From Flavobacterium sp. (GTDB lineage Bacteria; Bacteroidota; Bacteroidia; Flavobacteriales; Flavobacteriaceae), in assembly GCA_012837155.1 (NCBI GenBank), contig CP051546.1, forward strand, positions 141,724 through 205,723: a stretch of DNA of 64,000 nt. Direction: 5' to 3'. The notes beneath the pieces were generated by a model that had not been told where the DNA came from, did not search any database, and saw only the letters and a program-made list of their open reading frames with translations. Below, one piece after another: positions 9,413 through 20,469 of the stretch (positions are counted from its first letter, which is position 1; each line of letters starts with the position of its first letter). The translations under genes and the position numbers were made by a program.

Positions 9413-12400
9413 ATGTCACACAAAAACAAACAATTCGGCATATCAAATTGGGCCGTCGACAATCGCGTCACGGTTTATATCTTGACATTTCTTATAGTGA
9501 TTATGGGCGTTTATGCCTATATCACGATGCCTCGCGAGGATTTTCCCGAAGTCATCGAAAACAAAGTCTACATTTCGTCTGTTTTTCCAGGAAATTCAGC
9601 AGAAGATGTAGAGAAATTGGTCATCAAACCATTAGAAAAAGAAATCAAAATATTAGCGGAGTCAACAAAGTAACCTCAAGCTCATTTCAAGATTACGGAA
9701 TGATTATCGCCGAGTTTGACGACGACATTTCGATTGATGCTGCCAAAGTAAAAATAAAAGACAAAGTTGATAATGCAAAAGCAGATACCGATTGGCCTAA
9801 TCTTGATAACGGCAGCAAGGTAGAACCCAACGTTTTTGAATTGAACATTTCAGAAGAAGTGCCCATTTTGAACATCAATTTACAAGGAAATTACACCACC
9901 CAACAACTAAAAAAATACGGAGAATTGCTTCAGGATGACATCGAAGAAATCTCTGAAGTAAAAAAAGTAGACATTCTGGGTGTCGATGATAAAGAGATAG
10001 AAATTGCTGTTGATATTTTCAAAATGACGGCGGCACAAGTAAATTTTGACGAAATTCAGAATGCGGTAAAGTATGAAAACATGACACTTTCGGGCGGAAA
10101 TTTAGTTTCTCAAGGATCTAGAAACAACATCCGAATCGTGGGCGAAATCAAAGACCCGAAAGAACTAGAAAACATCATCGTAAAATCCTACGGAGGTACC
10201 GTTTACCTCAAAGACATTGCTAAAGTAAGCTTTAAAGAAAAAGAAAAAACCACTTATGCTCGCGAAAAAGGATCCGAAGTAGTCATGCTCAACGTAAAAA
10301 AACGCTCGGGTCAAAACATGATTTCGGCGATTGATCAGGTCAAAGAACGAATCGAAAAGGCAAAAGAAACCTATTTGCCGAAAAACTTAAAAATCGAATT
10401 AACAAACGACCAATCCTCGCGTGTAGAACACCAAGTCGATGAACTTTCTAACCACATTATTTTCGGAATTATTCTAGTAATGATTGTGTTAATGTTTACC
10501 ATGGGGTTGCGAAATTCCTTGTTTGTGGGAGCGGCAATTCCGCTATCGATGATGATTGCATTCGCCATTTTATCTGCTTTAGGTTTAACGCTAAACACCA
10601 TGGTTTTGTTTGGTTTAGTCATGGGATTAGGCATGCTGGTCGATGACGGAATTGTGGTCGTCGACAACGTTTTTGCCAATATGAAAAAAGGCTATCCTCG
10701 AATTCAAGCATCAAAAATTGGGATTGGCGAAATTGCTTGGCCCGTGATTTCCTCGACAGCAACCACTTTAATGGCTTTTTTACCTTTTGCCTTATGGCCA
10801 GGAACTATGGGAAAATTTATGAAATATTTCCCCATGACCCTTACCGTAACCCTTACCGCCTCTTTATTTGTGGCCATGGTTATCAATGCAGCAATGACGG
10901 GAGGTTCGATGGATATTGAAGACAAAAATGTTTCTAAAAAGAATTTAAAATTCTATACGATTTTGTTCTTATCGTTTGGAATAACATTCGCCTTTTTGGG
11001 ATCGAAATACACCTATGACAATACATTTTTAAGAGGAATTGGACACTTACTTTTAATTTCTACAGGATTAATGTGGTTGTATTTCCTAAAAATATACCAA
11101 TGGACACAGGATTTTCAGCATAGCTTTTTTCCGAGATTAGAAGAGAAATACAAACTATTTTTGGCTAAAATACTTACAAAAAATAAAGCTTGGTTTGCCT
11201 TAGGAGGAATTATCGGATTGTTGTTTTTTTCTTTTATATTACTGGGTGTTTTCCCTAGAAAAGTATTGTTTTTTTCCAGACAACATCCCCAATCAAGCCA
11301 TCGTATATATCGAATACCCACAAGGTACTTCGATTGAAAAAACCAATAAAGCCACCTTGTTCGTAGAAAATCAAGTTATCGGAATATTGCAAAAGTATGT
11401 AGATCCCAAAACCGACAAAAACTTCCTTGCTGAATCTATCGTTTCGCAAGTGGGAAAAGGAGCGGGAAATCCAAATGTCGATGCAGGTTCTGCTTCGGAA
11501 ACTCCGTTCAAAGGAAAAGTAACGGTAAGTTTTTCGGAATTCAAATTCCGCCAAGGCATTAACACTTCGGCTATTTTAGAAGAAATCCGTTCTAAAGTAA
11601 AAGGAATTGCTGGAGCAGCCATTACCGTCGAAAAAGATGCCAATGGTCCGCCGGCGGGTTATCCAATCAGTATTCAATTAGCGGGAGACGATTATGATAT
11701 GATGCTCACAGAAGCCGATAAAATGATTGCTTTTGTCAATTCGAAAAACATTCCCGGAATCGAAAAATTGAGTGTCGACATCAATAAAGAAAGTCCAGAA
11801 CTCGAAGTAAAAGTCGATCGAGTAAACGCTGGAAGTATGGGAGTTTCTACGGGGCAACTGGGCTTTACGCTGCGCCGTTCTGTTTATGGTCAGGAAATTT
11901 CGACTTATAAAGAAGGCGATGACGATTATAATATTGTGATGAGAATGCAAGATGATCAACGAAAAAATGAAAATATTCTTTTCAATCAATCGCTGACTTT
12001 CAGAAATATGAATAATGGGCAAATCCAGCAAATTCCGATTTCTGCCATTTCACATACCGAAAAAACCACAACCTATAATCAGATAAAAAGAAAGAATCAC
12101 AAACGAATAATGACCATTTATTCGAATGTTATTACTGGTTTTAATGGCGACGAAATTACCAAACAAATTCAAACAGAATTGCAACATTACGAATTGCCAA
12201 AAGGCGTAAGCTACTCTTTCTCTGGTGTGCAGGAGGAGCAAGGCAAAAATCAAGGATTCTTGTTTATGCTTTATTCTTGGCCTTGGCAGGAATTACCATA
12301 ATTATTGTGTTGCAGTTTAATTCCGTATCAAAAACCATGGTGATTTTATTCACGGTTTTATTGAGTTTTAGCGGTGTTTTTTATGGTTATGTAATTGCCA

Positions 12401-12876
12401 ATATGGATTTTGTAATCCTGATGACCATGATGGGAATCATCTCGCTTGCGGGTATTGTTGTAAAAAACGGAATCGTATTAATGGATTTCTTCGTCCTATT
12501 GATGGATAAAAAAGTGTACGACAAAGGAGTAGAAACCCACAATGATTTAACGCTAGACGAAATAAAAGAAGTCATCATCGAATCGGGAAAATCACGTTTG
12601 CGCCCCGTTTTATTAACGGCTTTAACAGCAGTTTTGGGATTAATTCCGTTGGCAATTGGACTCAATTTTGACTTTTTCTCCTTGGTAACCGATTTTAATC
12701 CTCACTTTTTTATGGGTGGCGATAACGTAATTTTTTGGGGGCCTTTGGCTTGGACTATTATTTTCGGATTGACGTATGCCACGGTCTTAACCCTAGTAAT
12801 GGTGCCTGTAATGTTTTATTTAGTAAAAAGAATGAAATACTGGTTGCGTGACAGAAGGATAGCAAGAACAGCATAA
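9413..12876 (+). CDS. RND multidrug efflux permease (AcrB-like), three frameshifts
   Basis: The gene encodes an inner-membrane proton-driven drug exporter of about 1150 residues. The N-terminal segment is WAVDNRVTVYILTFLIVIMGV (TM1 start). The proton-relay aspartates lie in LVDDGIVVVDN of TM4, and the second membrane half contains GIISLAGIVVKNGIVLMD. An extra hydrophobic stretch near 10,940-11,090 resembles the additional helices of flavobacterial members. The coding frame shifts three times: near 9651 (one A missing, giving the expected NISGVNKVTSSS), in the T7 run at 11,269-11,275 (one T too many, FFPDNIPN expected) and near 12,263 (one T missing, FYALFLALAG expected). Because each fragment is otherwise perfect, sequencing error is likelier than decay. 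Confidence 0.92.
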
Positions 12877-12897
12877 ATTTTATAAACTTTTTTTAAG

Positions 12898-12936
12898 AAA
12901 CCACCTGAAATTTGATTTTGGGTGGTTTTTGTTTTT
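12898..12936 (+). terminator. terminator of the efflux operon
   Basis: AAACCACC (12898-12905) pairs perfectly with GGTGGTTT (12921-12928) around a 15-nt loop, followed by a T-rich run to 12936. It lies 22 bp after the RND stop codon. Confidence 0.85.
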
Positions 12937-13229
12937 GTAGGAAAGAAATGCATTATATTTGAAGGGAAATAAAACGAAGTTTTGTCTAGCTCCCCTTGGG
13001 TATGTATGTGAAGGTTTGTTTTGTTTATAAATGAGTTGGAGAAAAAATCTTCGACCTTCTCTCAACTCATACCTTTGCAAAATGCAAAGTCTCTTCGCAA
13101 AGTTCCCGCTTATTGTGGGCTATTTTACAAGAAAAAATACCGAAAATAGAAATTTGACTACTTATATTTTAAAACCCAATTAATTATTGTTTACATTTAA
13201 AAACTTTTTAAACTTTAAAAACAAAACAA

Positions 13230-13597
13230 ATGGGAAAATACGTAGACAACAATTTAATCAAAGATGAACATGTTGAATTAGAAACAACTTATCACTGGAT
13301 AATTTTTTGCAATCTAAGAGCAATTCTAACTTTATTATTGCTCCGCTAATTGACAAATATTCTGATGAATTTGCAATTACAAATCGACGGGTAATTATAA
13401 AAACGGGTTTAATTAGCCGAAAAACTTTTGAAATGAATCATTCAAAAATAGAAAGTGTTAATGTTGATCAAGGACTATTGGGAAGAATACTTGGTTATGG
13501 TACAATTAGAATTGTTGGTTCGGGTGGAACGAGAGAAATTTTCCCTCAAATTCTAAATCCACTAGAATTTAGAAAAAAATTCCAAGAATTATCCTAA
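13230..13597 (+). CDS. bacterial PH-domain protein (YdbS/YdbT-like), frameshifted
   Basis: The C-terminal ~85 residues form a bPH2-type domain with the signature DEFAITNRRVIIKTGLISRK, FEMNHSKIESVNVDQGLLGRI and a GTIRIVGSGG strand. The first 25 residues (MGKYVDNNLIKDEHVELETT) are read from an ATG at 13230, after which a hydrophobic HWIIF... segment should form one membrane hairpin before the PH domain. The two parts are in different frames, with the shift somewhere between about 13290 and 13340. Related proteins are short membrane-anchored PH proteins of unknown role. No partner gene is nearby. Confidence 0.7.
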
Positions 13598-13751
13598 ATA
13601 ATTACAAACAGAATTTACAAAAAAACCAGCCCACAACAGCTAAGAGTTTCATTAGACTCGCAGCACGAACAATGAAACCCGTGTTGAATCCTTCGACAAA
13701 ATCAGGACAGGTTAAACCGATTATACGTCCGTTACTATGGGTTTTTCGTTA

Positions 13752-13909
13752 ACCACAACTTACAACGGATTTGGGCAATTGGCTTAATGGGAAGTTGGTT
13801 TTGTATTTGGGATGATTTGCTTCGCCTGTTCGCTACGCTCGGGTGGCAAATCCGAAAATAGCCCTTAATTTAGTCCCAAACCTACTGTAATAACAGAACG
13901 TTATGTGTC
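13752..13909. repeat. REP-like / imperfect long inverted repeat upstream of higBA
   Basis: The 396-bp spacer 13598-13993 has no gene. Its centre is a fold-back: GATTTGC (13814-13820) pairs with GCAAATC (13846-13852) around a 25-nt core at 13819-13844 that starts GCTTCGCCTGTTCGCT. Further out, GTATTTGGGA faces TCCCAAAC and GGATTTGGGCAA... weakly matches the reverse complement of ...TAGTCCCAAACC. The same core, with one substitution and one indel, recurs at 43750-43776. These resemble intergenic repeats I know from Bacteroidota genomes; function unknown. Confidence 0.55.
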
Positions 13910-13938
13910 AGCAATGAAAACCAGAATCCTGAATAAAT

Positions 13939-13969
13939 TTGTTTCTTAAAAAGGAAACTTATATCTTTA
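13939..13969 (+). promoter_or_regulatory. putative promoter of the higBA pair
   Basis: TTG at 13939-13941, a 20-bp spacer and TATCTTTA at 13962-13969 match TTG-N17-23-TAnnTTTG at 10 of 11 positions. The box lies 24 bp before the toxin start. Confidence 0.5.
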
Positions 13970-13993
13970 CCTAAAATAATTGAAAAGCATAAA

Positions 13994-14332
13994 ATGGGAT
14001 ATAAATTCAAAGTTGAATTTCTTGAACCAGTGATAGAATTTTTGGAAAGTTTAGATCAAAAATCAAGAGAAAAAATACTTTACAATATTTGGAAATCAAG
14101 AAGTGTAAATGATAACGAGTTATTTAAAAAACTTGATGGAGAAATTTGGGAATTTAGAACTCTATATAATAAGCAACATATCAGATTGCTTGCCTTTTGG
14201 GACAAATCTGACAAACAAGATACAATCGTAATTTCGTCAAATGGTTTCATAAAAAAAACTGACAAAACTCCAAAAGCAGAAATTGAAAGAGCTGAAGCTT
14301 TGAGAATAAAATATTTTAACCAGAAAAAATAG
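13994..14332 (+). CDS. higB: type II toxin, RelE/HigB superfamily (Gp49-like)
   Basis: The 112-residue protein shows the Gp49/HigB pattern: KFKVEFLEPVIEFLESLDQKSREKIL as an N-terminal strand-helix, then KKLDGEIWEFRTLYNKQHIRLLAFWD, the core beta-sheet with the conserved ELR-like and R-hydrophobic strands, and a C-terminal basic helix ending NQKK. Members are ribosome-dependent or free mRNA endonucleases neutralised by the partner. It is toxin-first with an XRE antitoxin 4 bp downstream, the HigBA order. The pair sits between a repeat element and an IS, consistent with an acquired module. Confidence 0.85.
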   Translation: MGYKFKVEFLEPVIEFLESLDQKSREKILYNIWKSRSVNDNELFKKLDGEIWEFRTLYNKQHIRLLAFWDKSDKQDTIVISSNGFIKKTDKTPKAEIERAEALRIKYFNQKK

Positions 14333-14336
14333 TATT

Positions 14337-14648
14337 ATGAAAACATATAGTTTAGATGAAGTAACAGATAAATTCGTTGGAAAAAAAGGAACTCAAAATA
14401 GAGATACTTTTGAAAACGAATTAAAGCTTGAACTTATCGGACAAACGATTAAACAAATCCGTAAGGATCGAAATTTGACACAAGAACAATTAGGCGAATT
14501 AGTTGGCGTAAAAAAAGCACAAATTTCTAAAATTGAGAATAGCTTAACTGATGCACGATTTGACACAATAATGAAAGTTTTCAAAGCATTAAATGCTAAA
14601 GTTAATTTTAATGTTGAGTTACTAAATCAGAAAGTTGCAATTCTGTAA
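14337..14648 (+). CDS. higA: XRE-family antitoxin of the HigBA-type pair
   Basis: This 103-residue protein has a helix-turn-helix near residues 37-90: IGQTIKQIRKDRNLTQEQLG followed by VKKAQISKIENSLTDARFDT. The N-terminal ~35 residues, with VTDKFVGKKGTQNRDTFE, probably contact the toxin. It starts 4 bp after the toxin stop, so translation is coupled. As in other HigBA loci, the antitoxin is expected to bind the toxin and repress the shared promoter. Confidence 0.87.
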   Translation: MKTYSLDEVTDKFVGKKGTQNRDTFENELKLELIGQTIKQIRKDRNLTQEQLGELVGVKKAQISKIENSLTDARFDTIMKVFKALNAKVNFNVELLNQKVAIL

Positions 14649-14668
14649 ATAATTTGCCCCCACATAAC

Positions 14669-14750
14669 ACATAATAATTTTGGAATCAAATCCAAAAAAA
14701 ACATAATAATTTTGGAATTAAATCCAAAAAAAACATAATAATTTTGGATT
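14669..14750. repeat. 32-bp tandem repeat, about 2.6 copies
   Basis: A unit starting ACATAATAATTTTGGA recurs at 14669, 14701 and 14733 with period 32. Each complete unit carries TTTTGGA and TCCAAAA arms seven bases long around a 6-nt loop, so the tract can form successive hairpins just downstream of the antitoxin gene. It may act as a weak terminator for higBA. There are no unique spacers between copies. Confidence 0.8.
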
Positions 14751-14823
14751 ATAGTAAAATTTAGCTACTTTTGTTTTCTCATAAAATACACTTTGTATGG
14801 TACGAAGAGAACAAACAGACTAT

Positions 14824-16070
14824 CAGGTCAAACGCATTAAAAACCATTAAATTTTAAAATGATTTTTTTAATATAACCATCTGAAATACAACGAATTAAA
14901 TTGTTTTAGCAAATTAAATTTTGTATATTTATCTGATAATCAGATGCTTAATATGAAATTAAAAAACAAATTGTTTATATTTGCTCAAACTATTCCAGAC
15001 TTTAGATTGAACAGAAAAAAATTACACCCTTCGGAAAATATTGTTTCATAACCATACTTGCCGTCATATGCGGGGCAGAAACTTGGGAAGAAATTGAAGA
15101 TTACGGCATTGTTAAGCGTGAGTTTTTGGAAACTATCTTAGATTAGAAAACGGGATTCCTTCTCACGACACGTTTAATCGTTTTTTCTCTTTGCTAAAAC
15201 CCTCTTTTTTCGAAGAACATTTCGTGTCTTGGATTAAATCAATATCTAACCATTACAAGGGTGTCGTGGCAATTGACGGCAAAACAGTTCGAGGTTCTAA
15301 GCAATCTGGATTGAAGTCTGCCATTCATTTGGTAAGTGCTTTTTCTACAGAAAACGAAATCTTTTTAGGTCAAATTAAAACAGAAGAGAAATCAAATGAA
15401 ATTACGGCAATCCCAGAACTTTTAAAAGTGTTAGACCTTGAAAATGCTATTATTACCATAGATGCAATGGGTTGTCAAACAGATATAGCAGAAGTGATTA
15501 TTGAACAAAAGGCAGATTATATTTTGGCGGTAAAGAAAACCAAAAAGAATTATATCAAGATATTGAAAGTGCTTTTTTGATTCCCTCAAAAGACAAATCA
15601 AAAATTTATATAACCGAGGAAGTTGGTAGCGGAAGGGTAGAAAAAAGGACTTGTACTGTGATGGATGATTTGAGTCATTTATTAAATCCAACTAAATGGA
15701 ATTCATTACAATCTATTGCAAAAATAGAAAGTGAAAGGTTTATAAAATCAACTGGTAAACACAGAAATCAACTCGGTTTATATAACAAGTTTACCTTGTG
15801 ATGCCAAGAAAATAGCGGATGCTGTTCGTTCACATTGGAAAATTGAAAACAATTTACATTGGCATTTAGACGTTTCCTTTGGAGAAGATAAGAGTAGAAA
15901 AGACATAAAAACGCGGCACAAAATTTTCGTCAGTCTTGAAATTATCATTAAAAATACTGCTCAATGAAACATTAGTCCGTAAAGAAGAGCGTCAGAAGAA
16001 AACGTAAAATAGCAGGTTGGGATAATCATTATCTTTTATCTTTGTTCAACTTTTTAATGCGTTTGACCTG
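14824..16070 (+). mobile_element. ISAs1-family insertion sequence (1247 bp)
   Basis: The ends are perfect 20-bp inverted repeats: CAGGTCAAACGCATTAAAAA at 14824-14843 and its reverse complement at 16051-16070. The element is flanked by a perfect 10-bp direct repeat AACAGACTAT (14814-14823 and 16071-16080), the target duplication length of this family. Removing the element plus one repeat rejoins the reading frame of the ATPase gene (…QTDY|AKAR…), proving the insertion site. Confidence 0.95.
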
Positions 16071-16071
16071 A
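14953..16071 (+). pseudogene. ISAs1 transposase, multiple frameshifts
   Basis: Fragments in three frames add up to one DDE transposase. They are TIPDFRLNRKKLHPSENI, then ITILAVICGAETWEEIEDYG, then KPSFFEEHFVSWIKSISNHY with VVAIDGKTVRGSKQSG (first Asp), VSAFSTENEIFLGQ, EKSNEITAIPELL and IITIDAMGCQ (second Asp). Near the end come SHWKIENNLHWHLDVSFGED (with the Glu) and LLSLFNFLMRL. This order and the phrases are characteristic of ISAs1 (H-repeat-associated) transposases. At least five single-base losses separate the pieces, for example near 15047, 15144 and 15545. Whether they are real or sequencing errors is open, since core genes here show the same pattern. Confidence 0.9.
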
Positions 16072-17226
16072 ACAGACTATGCCAAAGCCCGATTATTCAA
16101 AGGGAAAGCACTATTAATTTTGGACAAGGCAAGTGGGAAAAACTACTTTTGTCCAAAACTTAATCACTGATTTAAACAAAAAAAACACTTTCCCTGAACT
16201 GAGACGAATCGGAACTGTGCTTGTTTTGTTCGAAAAACCAAACCTTACTAAACTAAAAAACATTATTGGCGACAACGAAATTCTCGTTATTGATGAAGCA
16301 CAACGCATTACAAACATTGGATTGTGCTTAAAATTATTGTAGATCAAATTAAATCAGTACAAGTTATTGCCACAGGTTCTTCTAGTTTTGAATTGGCAAA
16401 CAAACTGAACGAGCCCTTGACGGGAAGAAAATATGAAATGTATTTATTTCCGATTGCTTTTGCCGAAATGGTAACCCACAACGGTTTATTAGAAGAAAAA
16501 AGAACCTTAGAACAACGACTGATCTACGGAAGTTATCCAGAAATCATCGTCAATCCGACAGACTCCAAAGAGCATATAAAATTGATTGCCAACAGTTATT
16601 TGTACAAGGATTTGTTTTTGCTGGAGCAAATCTCAAAACCAGTTTTGCTTCAAAAAATAGTCAAAGCATTGGCTCTTCAAGTAGGAAGCGAAGTCAACTA
16701 CAATGAATTGAGCAAACTCATTCAGATAGACAACAAAACCGTCGAAAAATACATCGACTTGCTCGAAAAAGCATTCGTGATTTTCAAACTTCCCGCTTTA
16801 TCGAGCAATGTTCGAAATGAAATAAAAAAAGGCAAGAAAATTTATTTTTATGACAATGGAATCATCAATGCGGTTACAGGAAATTTCAATCCTTTGCCTC
16901 AAAGAACCGACATAGGAAGTTTATGGGAAAACTATATTATAAGTGAGCGCATCAAACAGTTGAATATTCAACAAAGTGAAGCTGAATCTTTTTTTTGGAG
17001 AACAACTCAACAACAGGAAATAGATTATATAGAAAAAAAGAAAGATCAAATTTTAGCTTGTGAAATTAAATGGAATACAAAAACCAAGTATAAAATTCCA
17101 GTAACATTTTCGACAAACTATGCCAATGTAACACCCAAAATGATTACGCCTGATACCTATGAAGAGTTCTTGTTGTAATTAAACTCGAAATTTACACGAA
17201 CAAAAATTTGCAGAAAAAACAAATCA

Positions 17227-17267
17227 AAATCGGCTGCTACAAAAATTTGCAACAGCCGATTTTTTTA
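17227..17267. terminator. terminator after the ATPase gene
   Basis: AAATCGGCTG (17227-17236) pairs perfectly with CAGCCGATTT (17253-17262) over a 16-nt loop and is followed by a T run. It separates the ATPase gene from the convergent TlpA-like gene and, with A-rich DNA on the other side, could serve both strands. Confidence 0.8.
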
Positions 17268-17429
17268 TAGACGCTACGGTATTGATTTAATACGCAGAAA
17301 GGACTATTTATTTTCTAAACGTTTTCAGGTTTCTGCCAACAAGAGCGTCTTTGTATACCGTAAAGCTAAAAAAATAATTTTAAACCAACAACTATTTAGA
17401 CCGCAATTTAGGAGTCAATTCCTGATTTT

Positions 17430-18435
17430 TTAATTCAACAACTTATCTAGTTGTTCTTGAAGAGCTGGCGACGAAGGTCTTGAAGCATCTGCTTTTACAA
17501 TATTTCCGCTTGGATCAATCAATATAAACCTAGGAATTCCGGTAATTTTGTAATCTTTAACAAATTGAGAATTCCAATCGTTATCTGCAATAACCTGAAC
17601 GCCACCCAATTCTTTTTCTTTAATCATCGTTTTCCATTTATCTAAATCCTTTAGATTATCGATAGAAATGCTCACAAAAGCGATGTTTTTCCCTTGGTAT
17701 TTTTCCTCTACTTTTTTCAAGAAAGGAATTTCAGCACGACAAGGCCCACACCAAGTAGCCCAAACATCAATATAAACATACTTGCCTTTGAAATCTTCTA
17801 GCTTTGTTTTTCCTCCCGCATAATTATCGTAATTAAAAGACGGAGAAGCAGAACCGTTTAATTTGTTATTTTCTAATCCCTGTTTATAGTAATTAGTCAA
17901 ACCCGCTAAAGACATTTCGATATTTTTCTTTTGTAATACCACAAAATTAGGGTCTAATTTTTTATTCTCTAATTTTAGTAAATCGGCAGCTTTCTTTTCT
18001 GCAACAGCCTTTGTAAAAACATCTTCGGGCGAAGCCAAAAGCGTGTTATAATCGTATTTCGAGTCGGCTAGTGCATTTTGAGCCAAAAAATTATTTTCTA
18101 CTGCGCCAATTCCAAAATAAACTAGGGACTCATCAAATTTTTGAGCGTCCAGTTTAAGTTTTAAATTGTAGCCATTTTTAAGAAACAACTGAGTATATTC
18201 TTTTCCGTCAAATAAGAAGTAAATCCCTTCTTCGACAGCAAAAGTATCCTTAAAAAACACCTGACTTATCCATTCCAATTTTTTTAATTTCTTTCCCCGT
18301 ACCGCCATTAAGAATCCTAATGGTATCCCCATTTTTGTTTGCGATTTCTGCTTGAAAAGCAACGTTTTCTTTGTTCTGCGCACGACCAATGAATGCACAA
18401 AAAATCAAGGTCGCAGTAAATACTAATTTTTTCAT
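17430..18435 (-). CDS. TlpA-like thiol-disulfide oxidoreductase with DUF4369-type N-domain, frameshifted
   Basis: This is an exported thioredoxin-fold protein of about 334 residues. A signal peptide (MKKLVFTATLIFCAFIGRAQ) leads into a beta-rich N-terminal domain (AEIANKNGDTIRILNGG) and a helical linker. The C-terminal thioredoxin domain has the catalytic motif WATWCGPCRAE and the cis-Pro region GIPRFILID. Such proteins reduce or shuttle disulfides in the periplasm, for example for cytochrome c maturation. The frame changes in the A6 run at about 18252-18257: removing one base links ...DKSGVF to KDTFAVEEGIYFLF. The ATG at 18433-18435 is chosen because it begins the signal peptide directly. Confidence 0.88.
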
Positions 18436-18557
18436 AAAGTTATAATTTATCATTTTCAAACAAATTTACTTTATATTGTCGATAAACTTCTCAGAATTAA
18501 CATAAATTTAATTTGATTGAAGTTTCCGAGTTTTAAAGATTAATTTGATTTTTGTTT

Positions 18558-18565
18558 TACTTTTG
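18558..18565 (+). promoter_or_regulatory. -7 box upstream of aspS
   Basis: TACTTTTG matches TAnnTTTG 18 bp before the chosen aspS ATG. No TTG occurs at the normal spacing upstream, so the -33 element is uncertain. The short leader supports the ATG at 18584 over the upstream alternative. Confidence 0.55.
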
Positions 18566-18583
18566 CAGTCTAAAAATATATTC

Positions 18584-20341
18584 ATGTATAGAAGTCATAA
18601 CTGCGGCGAATTAAACGCCTCACACATCAATACCGAAGTTACCCTTGCGGGCTGGGTTCAAAAATCACGCGATAAAGGATTCATGAATTGGGTCGATTTG
18701 CGCGACCGCTACGGAGTTACCCAATTAATTTTCGACGAAAGTCGCAGTAATAAAACCGTTTTTGAACTAGCCAAAACCTTAGGTCGTGAATTTGTGATTC
18801 AGGTAAAAGGAACGGTTATTGAGCGCGAAGCCAAAAACGCAACTATGATTACTGGCGATATTGAAATTTTGGTTACCGAAATGAGAATATTAAATACAGC
18901 ACTAACACCCCCTTTCACAATCGAAGATGAAACCGATGGCGGCGAAGATATTCGAATGAAATACCGCTACCTTGATATTCGCCGAAATCCCGTAAAAAAC
19001 AACTTGCTTTTTCGACATAAAGTAGCCATGGAAGTTCGAAAATACCTTTCGGATTTGGATTTTTGTGAGGTTGAAACTCCTTATTTAATCAAATCTACTC
19101 CCGAAGGCGCAAGGGATTTTGTGGTTCCGTCAAGAATGAATGAAGGACAATTTTACGCTTTGCCACAATCACCGCAAACTTTCAAACAATTGTTGATGGT
19201 GGGCGGAATGGATAAATATTTTCAAATCGTGAAATGCTTTCGTGACGAAGATTTACGGGCGGATCGCCAGCCAGAATTTACGCAAATCGATTGCGAAATG
19301 GCATTTGTAGAACAAGAAGATATTCTGAATGTTTTTGAAGGATTGACAAGGCATTTGTTGAAAGAAATAAAAGGAATCGAAGTAGAAAAATTCCCAAGAA
19401 TTACCTACGATTATGCCATGAAAACCTATGGAAATGACAAACCAGACATTCGTTTTGGGATGGAGTTTTGCCCCCTAACCCCTGAAGGGGGAACTTTCGA
19501 GCCAAAAGGATTTCCTGTTTTTGACGATTCAGAAATTGTATTGGCAATAAATGTCGAAAATTGTGCTCAATATACTCGCAAACAATTGGATGAATTGACT
19601 GATTGGGTAAAACGCCCACAAATAGGAGCAAAAGGCTTAATTTATGTACGATATAATGAAGATGGAACACTAAAATCATCAGTCGATAAATTTTTCAATG
19701 AAGAAGTATTAAAAGTATGGGCAGAAAAATGCAAATCAAAACCAGGTGATTTAATCCTTATACTTTCAGGTGAAACCAATAAAACAAGAACGCAACTTTC
19801 TGCATTAAGAATGGAATTAGCCAGTCGTTTAGGATTGAGAAACCCAGCAGAATTTGCCCCGCTTTGGGTGGTCGATTTTCCGTTATTAGAATTAGATGAA
19901 GAAAGCGGAAGATGGCACGCCATGCACCATCCATTCACTTCGCCAAAACCAGAAGACATGCACTTATTGGCAACTCATCCCGGAAAAGTTCGCGCCAATG
20001 CCTATGACATGGTTTTGAATGGCAACGAAATTGGCGGTGGTTCTATTCGTATTCATGACAAGGCAACACAACAATTAATGTTTAATTATTTAGGATTTAC
20101 GCCAGAACAAGCAGAAAATCAATTCGGTTTCCTAATGAATGCGTTCCAATATGGTGCGCCTCCACACGGAGGTTTGGCATTTGGATTAGACAGACTGGTA
20201 GCTATTTTGGGCGGACAGGAAACAATACGTGATTTTATCGCCTTTCCAAAAAATAATTCTGGACGCGACATAATGATTGATGCCCCCTCAATAATTGATG
20301 AAACCCAGTTAAACGAGCTACACATCAAACTAGATAGATAG
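18584..20341 (+). CDS. aspS: aspartyl-tRNA synthetase
   Basis: The enzyme charges tRNA-Asp (class II, bacterial type, 585 residues). An N-terminal OB-fold ([31 protein letters not shown]) recognises the anticodon. The catalytic core has motif 2 [18 protein letters not shown], a GAD insertion domain and motif 3 [13 protein letters not shown]. The frame is intact throughout. The start MYRSHNCGE at 18584 agrees with family N-termini; the region before it is promoter. It stands alone, with a 128-bp gap to the cold-shock gene. Confidence 0.97.
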   Translation: MYRSHNCGELNASHINTEVTLAGWVQKSRDKGFMNWVDLRDRYGVTQLIFDESRSNKTVFELAKTLGREFVIQVKGTVIEREAKNATMITGDIEILVTEMRILNTALTPPFTIEDETDGGEDIRMKYRYLDIRRNPVKNNLLFRHKVAMEVRKYLSDLDFCEVETPYLIKSTPEGARDFVVPSRMNEGQFYALPQSPQTFKQLLMVGGMDKYFQIVKCFRDEDLRADRQPEFTQIDCEMAFVEQEDILNVFEGLTRHLLKEIKGIEVEKFPRITYDYAMKTYGNDKPDIRFGMEFCPLTPEGGTFEPKGFPVFDDSEIVLAINVENCAQYTRKQLDELTDWVKRPQIGAKGLIYVRYNEDGTLKSSVDKFFNEEVLKVWAEKCKSKPGDLILILSGETNKTRTQLSALRMELASRLGLRNPAEFAPLWVVDFPLLELDEESGRWHAMHHPFTSPKPEDMHLLATHPGKVRANAYDMVLNGNEIGGGSIRIHDKATQQLMFNYLGFTPEQAENQFGFLMNAFQYGAPPHGGLAFGLDRLVAILGGQETIRDFIAFPKNNSGRDIMIDAPSIIDETQLNELHIKLDR

Positions 20342-20432
20342 TTGCTATGCGAGTAAATATGTGATAAAACCTTGTATTTCAAATATTTTAATAAATTTTA
20401 TACAATTCTGACATTCGTATTGTATTAAATAT

Positions 20433-20440
20433 TACATTTG
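20433..20440 (+). promoter_or_regulatory. -7 box upstream of the cold-shock gene
   Basis: TACATTTG is a perfect match to TAnnTTTG, 29 bp before the start codon, leaving a short leader. A CTG at 20408-20410 with a 22-bp spacer is the best -33 candidate but is weak. Confidence 0.6.
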
Positions 20441-20469
20441 TCTCATTATAAATTATTATTACAATTACA

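Larger units (their letters stand above)
14797..17178 (+). pseudogene. AAA/DUF4143 ATPase gene split by the ISAs1 insertion
   Basis: The gene starts at 14797 with codons for MVRREQTDY, is interrupted at 14824 by the ISAs1 element, and resumes at 16081 with AKARLFKGKALLI. It encodes an AAA_14 domain with a Walker A that reads GPRQVGKTT if one C is restored near 16121. A Walker B NEILVIDEAQRI follows, and, after another one-base loss near 16323, sensor VIATGSSSFELANK and a C-terminal DUF4143 domain with a nuclease-like FFWRTTQQQEIDYIE segment. Uninterrupted it would be about 375 residues. Proteins of this family are common in Bacteroidota and their role is not settled. The IS alone would inactivate it. 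Confidence 0.85.

Noticed and set aside
9448-9660. Alternative start of the RND permease in a second frame at 9448
   Set aside because: The first 70 residues in that frame are not RND-like; the correct N-terminus starts at 9413 and shifts frame near 9651.
13752-13909. True integron attC site with a gene cassette (higBA)
   Set aside because: GTTATGT does not satisfy the GTTRRRY core, there is no integron integrase, and the matching core recurs as a simple intergenic repeat; listed only as a repeat.
14669-14750. Possible CRISPR array (regular 32-bp repeat)
   Set aside because: The copies are contiguous with no unique spacers, only about 2.6 units exist, and there are no cas genes in the window.
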